Assembly (NCBI GenBank): GCA_949878435.1
Contig: CATLAK010000022.1
Span: 1 to 49,131 of the forward strand
Reading direction: 5' to 3'
From: an uncultured Lachnospiraceae bacterium
GTDB lineage: Bacteria; Bacillota; Clostridia; Lachnospirales; Lachnospiraceae
DNA: 49,131 nt
Notes under the pieces: generated by a model
What the model was told of the DNA's origin: nothing
The model's database searches: none
The model's input: the letters and a program-made list of their open reading frames with translations, nothing else
Shown: positions 25,055 through 33,680 of the stretch, piece after piece
Layout of the letters: each line of letters opens with the position of its first letter
Position numbering within the stretch: the stretch's first letter is position 1
Position numbers and translations under genes: made by a program

Positions 25055-26239
25055 ATGGCAAAAAAAGTAGTTTTAGCCGGCGCATGCCGTACTGCTATCG
25101 GTACAATGGGCGGTTCCTTAAGCACAGTACCTGCCGCAGAGCTTGGAGCAATCGTAATCAAAGAAGCTTTAAACAGAGCAGGGGTAGCACCTGAAGCTGT
25201 AGATCAGGTTTATATGGGATGTGTTATCCAGGCAGGACAGGGACAGAACGTAGCCCGTCAGGCTTCTATCAAAGCAGGTTTACCGATTGAAGTACCTGCA
25301 GTTACCATGAATGTTGTATGCGGTTCAGGTCTTAACTGCGTGAACCAGGCTGCACAGATGATTATGGCAGGAGATGCAGACATCGTTGTTGCCGGCGGTA
25401 TGGAAAATATGTCCATGGCTCCTTATGCAATTCCTCAGGCACGTTATGGATATAGAATGAACAATGGCACACTGGTGGATACCATGATCAAGGATGCGCT
25501 CTGGGATGCATTCAACGACTATCATATGATCAAGACAGCAGACAATATCTGTGAGGAATGGGGACTTACCAGAGAAGAATTGGATGCATTTGCATTAAAG
25601 AGCCAGCAGAAGACAGAAGCTGCCCAGAAGTCAGGCGCATTCGATGCAGAAATCGTACCTGTTATGGTGAAAAAGAAAAAAGAAATGATCGAGTTCAAGG
25701 TAGACGAGGGACCTCGTGCCGGTTCTACCATGGAAGGACTTGCAAAACTTCGTCCTATCAATCCCAACGGATTTGTGACAGCAGGCAATGCATCCGGTAT
25801 CAATGACGGTGCAGCAGCAATCGTTGTCATGAGCGAAGAGAAAGCAAAAGAATTAGGCGTTAAGCCCATGGCTACTTTCGTAGCCGGCGCCCTTGCAGGC
25901 GTAAGACCTGAAGTGATGGGCATCGGTCCTGTGGCAGCAACCAAGAAGGTTATGGCTAAGACAGGCATGAAGATCGAAGACTTTGATATCATTGAAGCAA
26001 ATGAAGCATTTGCAGCACAGTCTGTTGCAGTAGGAAAGGAATTAGGAATCGACGTTGACAAACAGCTCAATCCTAACGGAGGCGCTATTGCACTTGGACA
26101 TCCTGTAGGAGCTTCAGGCTGCCGTATCCTTGTTACACTGCTCTATGAGATGCAGGCTAGAGGTGCTAAGACAGGTCTTGCAACGCTTTGTATCGGCGGC
26201 GGCATGGGATGCTCAACCATCGTAAAAATGGAAGATTAG
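25055..26239 (+). CDS. thl: Acetyl-CoA C-acetyltransferase (thiolase)
   Basis: The 394-residue cytoplasmic enzyme condenses two acetyl-CoA to acetoacetyl-CoA, the first step to butyrate. The catalytic residues are visible: nucleophile C89 in [10 protein letters not shown]349 in [14 protein letters not shown], and C379 in [18 protein letters not shown] precedes the ATG. It is the first gene of thl-crt-hbd-bcd-etfB-etfA and has the operon promoter at 24943. A 220-bp gap with hairpins separates it from crt. Codon use is strongly biased, as expected for a highly expressed enzyme. Confidence 0.97.
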   Translation: MAKKVVLAGACRTAIGTMGGSLSTVPAAELGAIVIKEALNRAGVAPEAVDQVYMGCVIQAGQGQNVARQASIKAGLPIEVPAVTMNVVCGSGLNCVNQAAQMIMAGDADIVVAGGMENMSMAPYAIPQARYGYRMNNGTLVDTMIKDALWDAFNDYHMIKTADNICEEWGLTREELDAFALKSQQKTEAAQKSGAFDAEIVPVMVKKKKEMIEFKVDEGPRAGSTMEGLAKLRPINPNGFVTAGNASGINDGAAAIVVMSEEKAKELGVKPMATFVAGALAGVRPEVMGIGPVAATKKVMAKTGMKIEDFDIIEANEAFAAQSVAVGKELGIDVDKQLNPNGGAIALGHPVGASGCRILVTLLYEMQARGAKTGLATLCIGGGMGCSTIVKMED

Positions 26240-26247
26240 ATTAACGG

Positions 26248-26353
26248 ACATGAAAACATGGACGGAGCTTCTAAGGCGGAATATACCGCCTTGGAAGTGT
26301 CATGTTTCATGTAAGAATCATGTGGGAAGAATGGCTCTGCGGGGTCATTCTTC
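26248..26353 (+). other. Two stem-loops between thl and crt
   Basis: A long hairpin (26248-26312) pairs ACATGAAAACATG with CATGTTTCATGT and encloses CTAAGGCGG/CCGCCTTGG. A second one (26326-26353) is GAAGAATG/CATTCTTC. Neither has a T tract, so they look like processing or mRNA-stability elements, or partial attenuators, rather than full terminators. Confidence 0.55.
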
Positions 26354-26460
26354 ATTGCGCGTTTATGAAGGATGTGCGTTTTGAAGCTTTAAGGCGGAAC
26401 TGAGAAAGCAGGACCTGAAAAGACAGACGCATAAATATAAAAAGAAAAGGAGTCGTGAAA

Positions 26461-27246
26461 ATGGAATTTATCGTATACGAACAAAAGGGCGCATATGGCG
26501 TAATCACCATCAGCCGTGAAAAGGCGCTCAACGCACTCAATTCGGCAGTGCTGGAAGAACTGGACCAGACCCTGGATGCAGTCAATCTTGACGAAGTGAG
26601 ATGCCTGATCCTCACAGGTGCAGGACAGAAGTCCTTTGTGGCAGGAGCAGATATCGGAGAGATGAGCACTCTTACCAAGGCAGAGGGAGAAGCCTTCGGA
26701 AAGAAAGGAAATGATGTGTTCCGCAAGCTGGAGACCTTCCCCATTCCTGTAATCGCCGCTGTCAACGGCTTTGCATTAGGCGGCGGATGTGAGATTTCCA
26801 TGAGCTGTGATATCAGAATCTGTTCTGACAATGCAGTGTTCGGACAGCCTGAGGTTGGACTTGGAATCACCCCCGGTTTTGGCGGCACACAGCGTCTGGC
26901 ACGTCTGGTAGGCGCAGGCATGGCAAAGCAGATGATTTATACGGCAAGGAATATCAAAGCAGACGAAGCATTAAGAATCGGTCTTGTAAATGCGGTCTAT
27001 ACACAGGAAGAGCTGATGCCCGCAGCAGAAAAGATGGCAGCAGGCATTGCCAAGAATGCACCTATCGCAGTGCGCAACTGCAAGAAGGCAATCAATGAAG
27101 GCTTGGACGTAGATATGGATCAGGCAATCGTGATTGAAGAGAAATTATTTGGCGACTGTTTTGAGACGGAAGACCAGAAATACGGCATGGCATTTTTCCT
27201 TGACAAGAACAAAGAAAAAGTGAAAGAGCCGTTTAAGAACTGCTAA
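26461..27246 (+). CDS. crt: 3-hydroxybutyryl-CoA dehydratase (crotonase)
   Basis: The 261-residue enoyl-CoA hydratase-family enzyme dehydrates 3-hydroxybutyryl-CoA to crotonyl-CoA. The oxyanion-hole segments FVAGADIGEM and NGFALGGGCE and both catalytic Glu (E111 and E131 in QPEVGLGITPGFGGTQRL) are present. The ATG at 26461 is preferred over GTG 6 nt earlier because AAAGGAG then sits 8 nt upstream and the protein starts with the usual MEFIVYEQKG. It is the second gene of the butyrate operon. Confidence 0.97.
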   Translation: MEFIVYEQKGAYGVITISREKALNALNSAVLEELDQTLDAVNLDEVRCLILTGAGQKSFVAGADIGEMSTLTKAEGEAFGKKGNDVFRKLETFPIPVIAAVNGFALGGGCEISMSCDIRICSDNAVFGQPEVGLGITPGFGGTQRLARLVGAGMAKQMIYTARNIKADEALRIGLVNAVYTQEELMPAAEKMAAGIAKNAPIAVRNCKKAINEGLDVDMDQAIVIEEKLFGDCFETEDQKYGMAFFLDKNKEKVKEPFKNC

Positions 27247-27313
27247 AAAGAGTTTAACACTGCCCTAAGGCGGTGATAAATACAAAACCAACATAGTATA
27301 GGAGGATTTGAAA

Positions 27314-28153
27314 ATGAAAGTAGGTATTATTGGTGCAGGTACCATGGGTGCCGGAATTGCACAGGCATTTGCAATGACAGACGGATATGAAGTATGTCTT
27401 TGCGATATCAAAATGGAGTTCGCTGAAGGCGGCAAGGCAAGAATCCAGAAAAACATGAATTTCCTGGTAAACAAAGAGAAAATCACACAGGAAAAAGCTG
27501 ATGCCATCATGGCTAAGATTACCTGCGGTTTAAAAGATATTTGTACAGACTGCGATCTGATCGTAGAGGTTGCGCCTGAAAATATGAAGATTAAGAAAGA
27601 TACCTTCAAGGAATTGATGGAAATCGTTAAGCCGGACTGCATGTTCGCATCCAACACTTCTTCTTTATCCATCACAGAAATCGGCGCAGGTCTGGACAGA
27701 CCTATGATCGGTATGCATTTCTTCAATCCTGCAGACAGAATGAAGCTGGTAGAAGTCATTGCCGGTGAAAACACACCTGACGAGATGGTAGAAAAGATCA
27801 AAGCAATCGCTGTAGAAATCGGCAAGACACCGGTACAGGTGAAGGAAGCCCCCGGCTTTGTGGTAAACAGAATCCTGATCCCTATGATCAACGAAGCAAT
27901 CGGCATCTATGCTGACGGAACAGCAAGCGTTGCCGACATCGACGAAGCTATGAAGCTTGGTGCGAACCATCCTATGGGACCTCTTGCACTGGGCGATCTG
28001 GTTGGTCTTGATATCGTGCTTGCCATCATGGAAGTACTGCTGAACGAGACAGGCGATCCTAAATACCGTCCTCATCCACTTCTTCGCAAGATGGTACGTG
28101 CAGGAAAGCTTGGAAAGAAAACCGGAAAAGGTTTCTATGATTATTCTAAGTAA
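27314..28153 (+). CDS. hbd: 3-hydroxybutyryl-CoA dehydrogenase
   Basis: The 279-residue enzyme reduces acetoacetyl-CoA to 3-hydroxybutyryl-CoA with NADH. The N-terminal cofactor loop GAGTMG (7-12) and the catalytic pair H135/E147 in [15 protein letters not shown] are present, as is the C-terminal dimer domain (about 185-279, [13 protein letters not shown]). Length is normal for the family. The ATG at 27314 follows AGGAGGATTTG. It lies 67 bp after crt and 35 bp before bcd. Confidence 0.97.
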   Translation: MKVGIIGAGTMGAGIAQAFAMTDGYEVCLCDIKMEFAEGGKARIQKNMNFLVNKEKITQEKADAIMAKITCGLKDICTDCDLIVEVAPENMKIKKDTFKELMEIVKPDCMFASNTSSLSITEIGAGLDRPMIGMHFFNPADRMKLVEVIAGENTPDEMVEKIKAIAVEIGKTPVQVKEAPGFVVNRILIPMINEAIGIYADGTASVADIDEAMKLGANHPMGPLALGDLVGLDIVLAIMEVLLNETGDPKYRPHPLLRKMVRAGKLGKKTGKGFYDYSK

Positions 28154-28188
28154 TACAATATTAAACACTTTATGGAGGAATCAATATC

Positions 28189-29343
28189 ATGGATTTTATG
28201 TTAACAAAACAACATGAAATGGCAAGAACTCTTTTCAAAGAGTTTGCAGAAAAAGAAGTTAAGCCTTTGGCGCAGGAAGTTGACGAGACAGAAGTCTTCC
28301 CCAGAGGAACCGTTGAAAAGATGGCAAAAGCAGGTTTCCTTGGCATTCCTGTACCGAAGGAGTACGGCGGACAGGGCTGCGATCCCCTTACTTATGCTAT
28401 GTGTGTGGAAGAGCTTTCCAAAGTCTGCGGCACCACAGGCGTTATCGTATCTGCCCATACCTCTCTTTGCTGTGATCCGATCATGACTTACGGAACAGAA
28501 GAGCAGAAGCAGAAATACTTAGTTCCCCTTGCCAAGGGCGAGAAGTTAGGTGCATTCGGTCTGACAGAGCCCGGTGCAGGAACGGACGCACAGGGACAGC
28601 AGACAAAGGCTGTTTTAGACGGCGACGAGTGGGTGTTAAACGGCTCCAAGATCTTTATCACAAACGGTAAGGAAGCCGATATCTATGTTATCTTTGCAGT
28701 GACAGATGTTGTCACAGATGCAAAAGGCAGAAGCAAAAAAATGATTTCTGCATTTATCGTGGAAAAGGGAATGCCTGGCTTTACCTTTGGTACAAAGGAA
28801 AAGAAGATGGGTATCCGCGGATCATCCACTTATGAATTGATCTTCACAGACTGCCGTGTTCCCAAAGAGAATCTTTTAGGTCAGGCAGGAAAGGGATTCG
28901 GTATTGCCATGCATACACTGGACGGCGGACGTATCGGTATTGCTGCACAGGCTCTTGGTCTTGCAGAGGGCGCTCTTGACCGCACCATTGAATATGTAAA
29001 AGAAAGAAAACAGTTCGGAAGAGCCATCGGCGCATTCCAGAATACACAGTTCCAGCTTGCTGATATGGCTACCAAGGTACAGGCTGCACAGCTTCTCGTT
29101 TATAAGGCAGCTATGGCAAAGGCAACACAGAAGGTTTACTCTGTAGAAGCAGCTCAGGCTAAATTATATGCGGCAGAAGTTGCAATGGAAGTGACCACCA
29201 AGGCAGTTCAGCTTCACGGCGGATACGGCTACATCAGAGAATACGATGTTGAGCGCATGATGCGTGATGCAAAGATTACCGAAATCTACGAGGGAACAAG
29301 CGAAGTGCAGAGAATGGTTATCTCAAGTGCGCTGCTTAAGTAA
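28189..29343 (+). CDS. bcd: Butyryl-CoA dehydrogenase
   Basis: The 384-residue acyl-CoA dehydrogenase-family flavoprotein reduces crotonyl-CoA to butyryl-CoA. With EtfAB it forms the electron-bifurcating complex that also reduces ferredoxin. FGLTEPGAGTDA and FITNGKEADIYVIFA are the FAD/substrate signatures, and the catalytic base is E368 in EIYEGTSEVQR. TGGAGGAATC precedes the ATG. The gene sits directly upstream of etfB and etfA, as in most butyrate producers. Confidence 0.97.
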   Translation: MDFMLTKQHEMARTLFKEFAEKEVKPLAQEVDETEVFPRGTVEKMAKAGFLGIPVPKEYGGQGCDPLTYAMCVEELSKVCGTTGVIVSAHTSLCCDPIMTYGTEEQKQKYLVPLAKGEKLGAFGLTEPGAGTDAQGQQTKAVLDGDEWVLNGSKIFITNGKEADIYVIFAVTDVVTDAKGRSKKMISAFIVEKGMPGFTFGTKEKKMGIRGSSTYELIFTDCRVPKENLLGQAGKGFGIAMHTLDGGRIGIAAQALGLAEGALDRTIEYVKERKQFGRAIGAFQNTQFQLADMATKVQAAQLLVYKAAMAKATQKVYSVEAAQAKLYAAEVAMEVTTKAVQLHGGYGYIREYDVERMMRDAKITEIYEGTSEVQRMVISSALLK

Positions 29344-29387
29344 ACCGGAACATAGAAAAAGATTAATTTATAAGGAGAGATAATACA

Positions 29388-30170
29388 ATGAAAATTGTTG
29401 TTTGTGTTAAACAGGTACCTGATACCAAGGGCGGCGTTAAGTTTAATCCCGACGGTACTCTTGACAGAGGCGCAATGCTTACCATTATGAATCCCGACGA
29501 TAAGGCAGGATTGGAAGCAGCGCTTAGATTAAAAGATCAGTACGGTGCAGAGGTAACGGTAGTTACCATGGGTCTTCCCAAGGCAGAAGAAGTGCTCCGC
29601 GAGGCAATGGCTATGGGTGCAGACAAGGGAATCCTTGTAACAGACAGAGTGCTCGGCGGCGCAGATACATGGGCAACCTCCCAGACACTTGCCGGTGCAA
29701 TCCGCAATCTGGAATATGACCTGATCATCACAGGACGTCAGGCAATCGACGGCGACACCGCACAGGTTGGTCCCCAGATTTCTGAGCATCTTGGAATCCC
29801 CGTTATTTCTTATGCACAGAAGATTCAGATCGAAGGCGACAGCGTAATCGTTGAGCGTCAGTATGATGACAGATATCACGTATTAAAGGCAAAAATGCCC
29901 TGCCTGATCACAGCCCTTGCTGAATTAAATGAGCCCCGTTATATGACTCCCGGCGGAATCTTTGACGCATACAATGCAGAGATTACCGTATGGGGAAGAG
30001 CAAATTTAGTTGATGTTGAGGATTCCAACTTAGGACTTAAGGGATCACCCACCCAGATTGCCAAAGCTTCCGACAAGGTAAGAAAGGGAGCAGGCGAGAA
30101 GGTAAATCTTGATCCTACAGAATCCGTGGAATATATTATCGATAAATTAAAAGTAAAACATGTAATCTAA
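29388..30170 (+). CDS. etfB: Electron transfer flavoprotein, beta subunit
   Basis: The 260-residue small subunit of Etf starts MKIVVCVKQVPDTKGG and contains NPDDKAGLEAALRLKD and the signature around GRQAIDGDTAQVGPQISEHLG. In the bifurcating Bcd-Etf complex this subunit takes part in binding NADH and the beta-FAD. AAGGAGAGA precedes the ATG. It lies 44 bp after bcd and 21 bp before etfA. Confidence 0.97.
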   Translation: MKIVVCVKQVPDTKGGVKFNPDGTLDRGAMLTIMNPDDKAGLEAALRLKDQYGAEVTVVTMGLPKAEEVLREAMAMGADKGILVTDRVLGGADTWATSQTLAGAIRNLEYDLIITGRQAIDGDTAQVGPQISEHLGIPVISYAQKIQIEGDSVIVERQYDDRYHVLKAKMPCLITALAELNEPRYMTPGGIFDAYNAEITVWGRANLVDVEDSNLGLKGSPTQIAKASDKVRKGAGEKVNLDPTESVEYIIDKLKVKHVI

Positions 30171-30191
30171 TTACTATGATGGAGGTTCAAA

Positions 30192-31235
30192 ATGAATATT
30201 CAAGATTATAAAGGAGTATTTGTCTTTGCACAGCAGGTAGACAATGTACTCAGCGGAATTGCTTTAGAATTAGTTGGCAAGGGAAAAGACCTTGCGAAAG
30301 ATTTAGGCACAGAAGTAACGGCAGTTTTGGTCGGCAGCGACGTGAAGGGACTTGCAGATGAGCTTGCTGAATATGGTGCAGATAAAGTTATCGTTGTGGA
30401 TGATCCCGAATTGAAAGAATACAGGACAGAGCCTTACGCACATGCCCTGGCATCTGTGATTAATGAGTTCAAGCCTGAAATTTTCTTAGTTGGCGCTACC
30501 GCAATTGGACGTGATTTAGGTCCCAGAGTGTCTGCAAGAATCCACACAGGTCTTACAGCAGACTGTACACAGCTTGATATCGGTGATTTCCCGATCAACC
30601 CCATTCCGGGCAAAGAACAGCTTCACAATCAGCTGCTCATGACACGTCCTGCATTCGGCGGAAACACAATTGCAACCATTGCATGTCCTGATTTCCGTCC
30701 CCAGATGGCGACCGTCCGTCCCGGCGTTATGCAGAAAGCGTCCAGAGAAGCTGGCAGGAAGGCAGTTGTGGTAGAGTTCAATCCTGGATTTACACCCAAC
30801 GATAAGTATGTAGAAATCTTAGAAGTTGTAAAGGCAGTTTCAGACGTAGCCGATATCATGGATGCAAAGATCTTAGTATCCGGCGGACGCGGCGTTGGAA
30901 GCCCTGAGAACTTCAAGATTCTGGAAGACCTTGCAGAAGTAATCGGCGGCACAGTAAGCTGCTCACGTGCAGTCGTAGATGCAGGCTGGAAGCCCAAAGA
31001 TTTACAGGTTGGACAGACAGGAAAGACCGTTCGTCCCAACGTATACTTTGCAATCGGTATTTCCGGTGCAATCCAGCATGTAGCAGGCATGGAAGAGGCA
31101 GACATCATCATTGCAATCAACAAGGATGACACAGCGCCTATCTTCGACGTAGCCGACTATGGTATCGTAGGTGATTTGAACAAGATCGTTCCTGCGCTCA
31201 CCGAAAGATTGAAAGCAGAACTTGCTGCAAAATAA
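30192..31235 (+). CDS. etfA: Electron transfer flavoprotein, alpha subunit
   Basis: The 347-residue large Etf subunit has the N-terminal AANH-like domain (FVFAQQVDNVLSGIALELVGKG) and the C-terminal FAD domain with SGGRGVGSPENF, GQTGKTVRPNVYFAIGISGAIQH and INKDDTAPIFDVADYGIVGD. It shuttles electrons from NADH to Bcd and ferredoxin. ATGGAGGTTC precedes the ATG. It is the last gene of the butyrate operon, followed by a strong terminator. No rubredoxin domain is fused to it. Confidence 0.97.
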   Translation: MNIQDYKGVFVFAQQVDNVLSGIALELVGKGKDLAKDLGTEVTAVLVGSDVKGLADELAEYGADKVIVVDDPELKEYRTEPYAHALASVINEFKPEIFLVGATAIGRDLGPRVSARIHTGLTADCTQLDIGDFPINPIPGKEQLHNQLLMTRPAFGGNTIATIACPDFRPQMATVRPGVMQKASREAGRKAVVVEFNPGFTPNDKYVEILEVVKAVSDVADIMDAKILVSGGRGVGSPENFKILEDLAEVIGGTVSCSRAVVDAGWKPKDLQVGQTGKTVRPNVYFAIGISGAIQHVAGMEEADIIIAINKDDTAPIFDVADYGIVGDLNKIVPALTERLKAELAAK

Positions 31236-31246
31236 GATATAGGAAG

Positions 31247-31278
31247 CTGGCAGGAATGAACTTTCCTGCCAGTTTTTT
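31247..31278 (+). terminator. Terminator of butyrate operon
   Basis: CTGGCAGGAA pairs perfectly with TTCCTGCCAG, followed by TTTTTT. Confidence 0.93.
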
Positions 31279-31395
31279 ATGCGTAGGTTCGCAGATGAAA
31301 GTTTGCTGCTGGTGCAGCATGCGGACTGCGCGGCGGGCAGGGAGAAAAACTTCCCCTGCTCGATTGGCATATAAAAAATCAGAGGAAGAGGCAAA

Positions 31396-32076
31396 ATGAA
31401 AAGAATTTTAGTCGTGGAGGATGACAGAGGACTCCGTGAAGGAATAGAGCTGGCGCTTAGAAGGGATGATTTGACCTTTACCTTATGTGAAAGCATTGCA
31501 AAGGCAAGGGAGGCGCTGGCAGGCAGCGCGGTGTTCGATCTGATACTGCTGGATTTGAATCTGCCCGACGGAAGCGGCTATGACCTGCTAAAGGAGGTAA
31601 AGGCAGGCAGGGACATCCCCATCATCATCATAACTGCAAATGACATGGAGATCGACGAGGTGCGAGGCTTGGAACTGGGGGCGGAGGATTACATTACCAA
31701 ACCGTTCAGCCTTATGGTACTCCGCGCCAGGATCGACAAGGCGTTAAAGAATGCCGGGAAGCAGAAAAAAGAGGTCTGGCGTTTTGGAGAGTTGTCCTTT
31801 TGCTTTGAAGAGATGAAGATTATGCGCGGAGAGGAAGAGATTGTCCTAAGTAAAACGGAACTTAAGCTGCTGCAGATTCTCGTTGAAAATCAAAATATTG
31901 TCATGGGAAGGGAAAAGCTGATCGATAAAATATGGACTGACGGGGCAGAATTTGTGGATGAGAATGCTTTGTCGGTGGCGGTCGGGAGGCTTAGGAGCAA
32001 ATTGAAGGAGGACGGAGAAGGACATCTGCAGACGGTCTATGGAATCGGCTATGTGTGGAAAGGAGAAATTAGATGA
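31396..32076 (+). CDS. OmpR-family response regulator
   Basis: The 226-residue regulator has a receiver domain with acidic pocket E8-D9-D10 and phosphoacceptor D53 (LILLDLNLPDGSGYDLL). The C-terminal winged helix (about 130-226) contains LSKTELKLLQILVENQN and YGIGYVWKGE. GAGGAAGAGG precedes the ATG. It overlaps the kinase gene by 4 nt and is followed by an ABC transporter. This is the arrangement of antimicrobial-peptide sensing modules of the BceRS type, so it probably activates the transporter genes. Confidence 0.92.
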   Translation: MKRILVVEDDRGLREGIELALRRDDLTFTLCESIAKAREALAGSAVFDLILLDLNLPDGSGYDLLKEVKAGRDIPIIIITANDMEIDEVRGLELGAEDYITKPFSLMVLRARIDKALKNAGKQKKEVWRFGELSFCFEEMKIMRGEEEIVLSKTELKLLQILVENQNIVMGREKLIDKIWTDGAEFVDENALSVAVGRLRSKLKEDGEGHLQTVYGIGYVWKGEIR

Positions 32077-32909
32077 AATTCCCGCGATTTGGCGTGATGA
32101 GGCGGCTTGAGGAGATGCTTGAGGACGCCATCAATGATACCTTTGAAGAACGCGCTTATGATGAGAGCAGGCTTTCCAGGCTTGAGGTGAAGTGGAAAAA
32201 ATTCCTATCTTCTTCTGTAAGTTCTAAACACCGGCTGCTTGAAGAACAGAAGAAGATCAAGATGCTGATCTCCGATATCTCCCACCAGACGAAGACACCT
32301 CTTGCCAATATCCTTCTATATGCCCAGCTTCTGCAGGAAAAGGAGACAGATCCGGAACTTGTGCCTATCGTAACAAATATCAAAGAGCAGTCGGAGAAGC
32401 TGGATTTTTTGATACGGTCACTGGTGAAAGTCTCCCGGCTGGAAAGCGAAGTGCTTGTGCTTAAGCCGAAACGGGAAGCAATCATGCCGTGTATCAGGGC
32501 AGCAGCCGCAGGGGCGGAGGAAGCGGCGGCTTTAAAAGGAATCCGGCTTAGCATAGAGGAGACGGATGTAAAGGCGAATTATGACCGGAAGTGGACGGAG
32601 GAAGCGCTTGGAAATCTGCTGGACAATGCTATCAAATACAGCCCTGCAGGCAGCGAAGTGAAGGTACAGGTAAGAGACTATGAAATGTTTGCCGTCGTTT
32701 CCGTGACGGATGCAGGGATTGGAATCAGGGAAGAGGAGCAGGCGCAAATTTTTGAGCGTTTTTACAGAAGCGCGGAAGCAGCGCAGGAAAAAGGCGTGGG
32801 AATCGGTCTTTATCTGGTGCGGGAGATCGCGGCAAAGCAGGGAGGCTATGTGCGGGTGAAGTCAAGGCATGGCGAGGGAAGTACCTTTTCCTTTTATATG
32901 GCAAAATAA
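32073..32909 (+). CDS. Sensor histidine kinase without membrane segments
   Basis: The 278-residue kinase has a charged N-terminal helix (1-60), the phospho-accepting H71 in SDISHQTKTPLANIL and the ATPase domain with N box (LGNLLDNAIKYSPAG), DAGIGI and GVGIGLYLVREI. No hydrophobic stretch long enough to cross the membrane is present, unlike BceS kinases, which have two. It presumably gets its signal from a partner, perhaps the FtsX-type permease downstream. It is coupled to the regulator gene by ATGA. Confidence 0.9.
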   Translation: MKFPRFGVMRRLEEMLEDAINDTFEERAYDESRLSRLEVKWKKFLSSSVSSKHRLLEEQKKIKMLISDISHQTKTPLANILLYAQLLQEKETDPELVPIVTNIKEQSEKLDFLIRSLVKVSRLESEVLVLKPKREAIMPCIRAAAAGAEEAAALKGIRLSIEETDVKANYDRKWTEEALGNLLDNAIKYSPAGSEVKVQVRDYEMFAVVSVTDAGIGIREEEQAQIFERFYRSAEAAQEKGVGIGLYLVREIAAKQGGYVRVKSRHGEGSTFSFYMAK

Positions 32910-32999
32910 AGATTCTTTCAAAACTGTTAGATTTGAGACAGAGGAAAGAAAGGTTTTCCTGTTATAGTTTAAAAAAGAAAACTTACAGGAGGCAGTCTT

Positions 33000-33680
33000 A
33001 TGGTCATTTTGGAAACAAATGGATTGAAAAAATATTACGGAGAAGGAGAAAGCCAGGTAAAGGCGCTGGACGGAGTAGATTTGAAGGTAGCTCAGGGAGA
33101 GTTCGTCTCTATCGTGGGAACCAGCGGAAGTGGCAAATCCACACTGCTGCATATGCTGGGCGGTCTGGATTATCCCACGGAAGGGAAGGTGCTGGTGGAC
33201 GGCAAAGACATCTCTTCCCTGAAAGAGGATGCACTTGCGATTTTCCGGCGAAGGAAAATCGGCTTTGTATTTCAAAGCTACAACTTAGTGCCGGTATTGA
33301 ATGTATATGAGAATATTGTGTTCCCGGTTCAGTTAGACGGAAACCAGATCGACAAAAGCTATGTGGATAAGATCATAAAGACGCTGGGCTTGGAAGCGAA
33401 GATCAACAGCCTCCCATCCCAGCTCTCAGGAGGACAGCAGCAGAGGGTAGCCATTGCCCGCGCCCTTGCGGCGAAGCCGGCGATTATCCTGGCAGATGAG
33501 CCTACGGGAAATCTGGATTCCGGCACCAGTCAGGATGTGCTGGGGCTTTTGAAGGTGACGGCGAGGAAATTCGAGCAGACCATCGTCATGATTACCCACA
33601 ATGAAGAGATTGCCCAGCTGGCAGACCGGATGGTACGGATTGAAGACGGAAAAATCGTGACAGGAGGCGGTAAGGCATGA
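33000..33680 (+). CDS. ABC transporter ATP-binding protein (MacB/LolD-type)
   Basis: The 226-residue ATPase has Walker [10 protein letters not shown] (40-48), Q-loop [17 protein letters not shown], signature LSGGQQQR and Walker [12 protein letters not shown], all typical of the MacB/LolD/FtsE group that drives FtsX-like permeases. AGGAGGCAGTCTT precedes the ATG. In the leader, CCTGT (32958) and ACAGG (32985) could pair close to the ribosome site. It overlaps the permease gene by ATGA. Confidence 0.95.
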   Translation: MVILETNGLKKYYGEGESQVKALDGVDLKVAQGEFVSIVGTSGSGKSTLLHMLGGLDYPTEGKVLVDGKDISSLKEDALAIFRRRKIGFVFQSYNLVPVLNVYENIVFPVQLDGNQIDKSYVDKIIKTLGLEAKINSLPSQLSGGQQQRVAIARALAAKPAIILADEPTGNLDSGTSQDVLGLLKVTARKFEQTIVMITHNEEIAQLADRMVRIEDGKIVTGGGKA

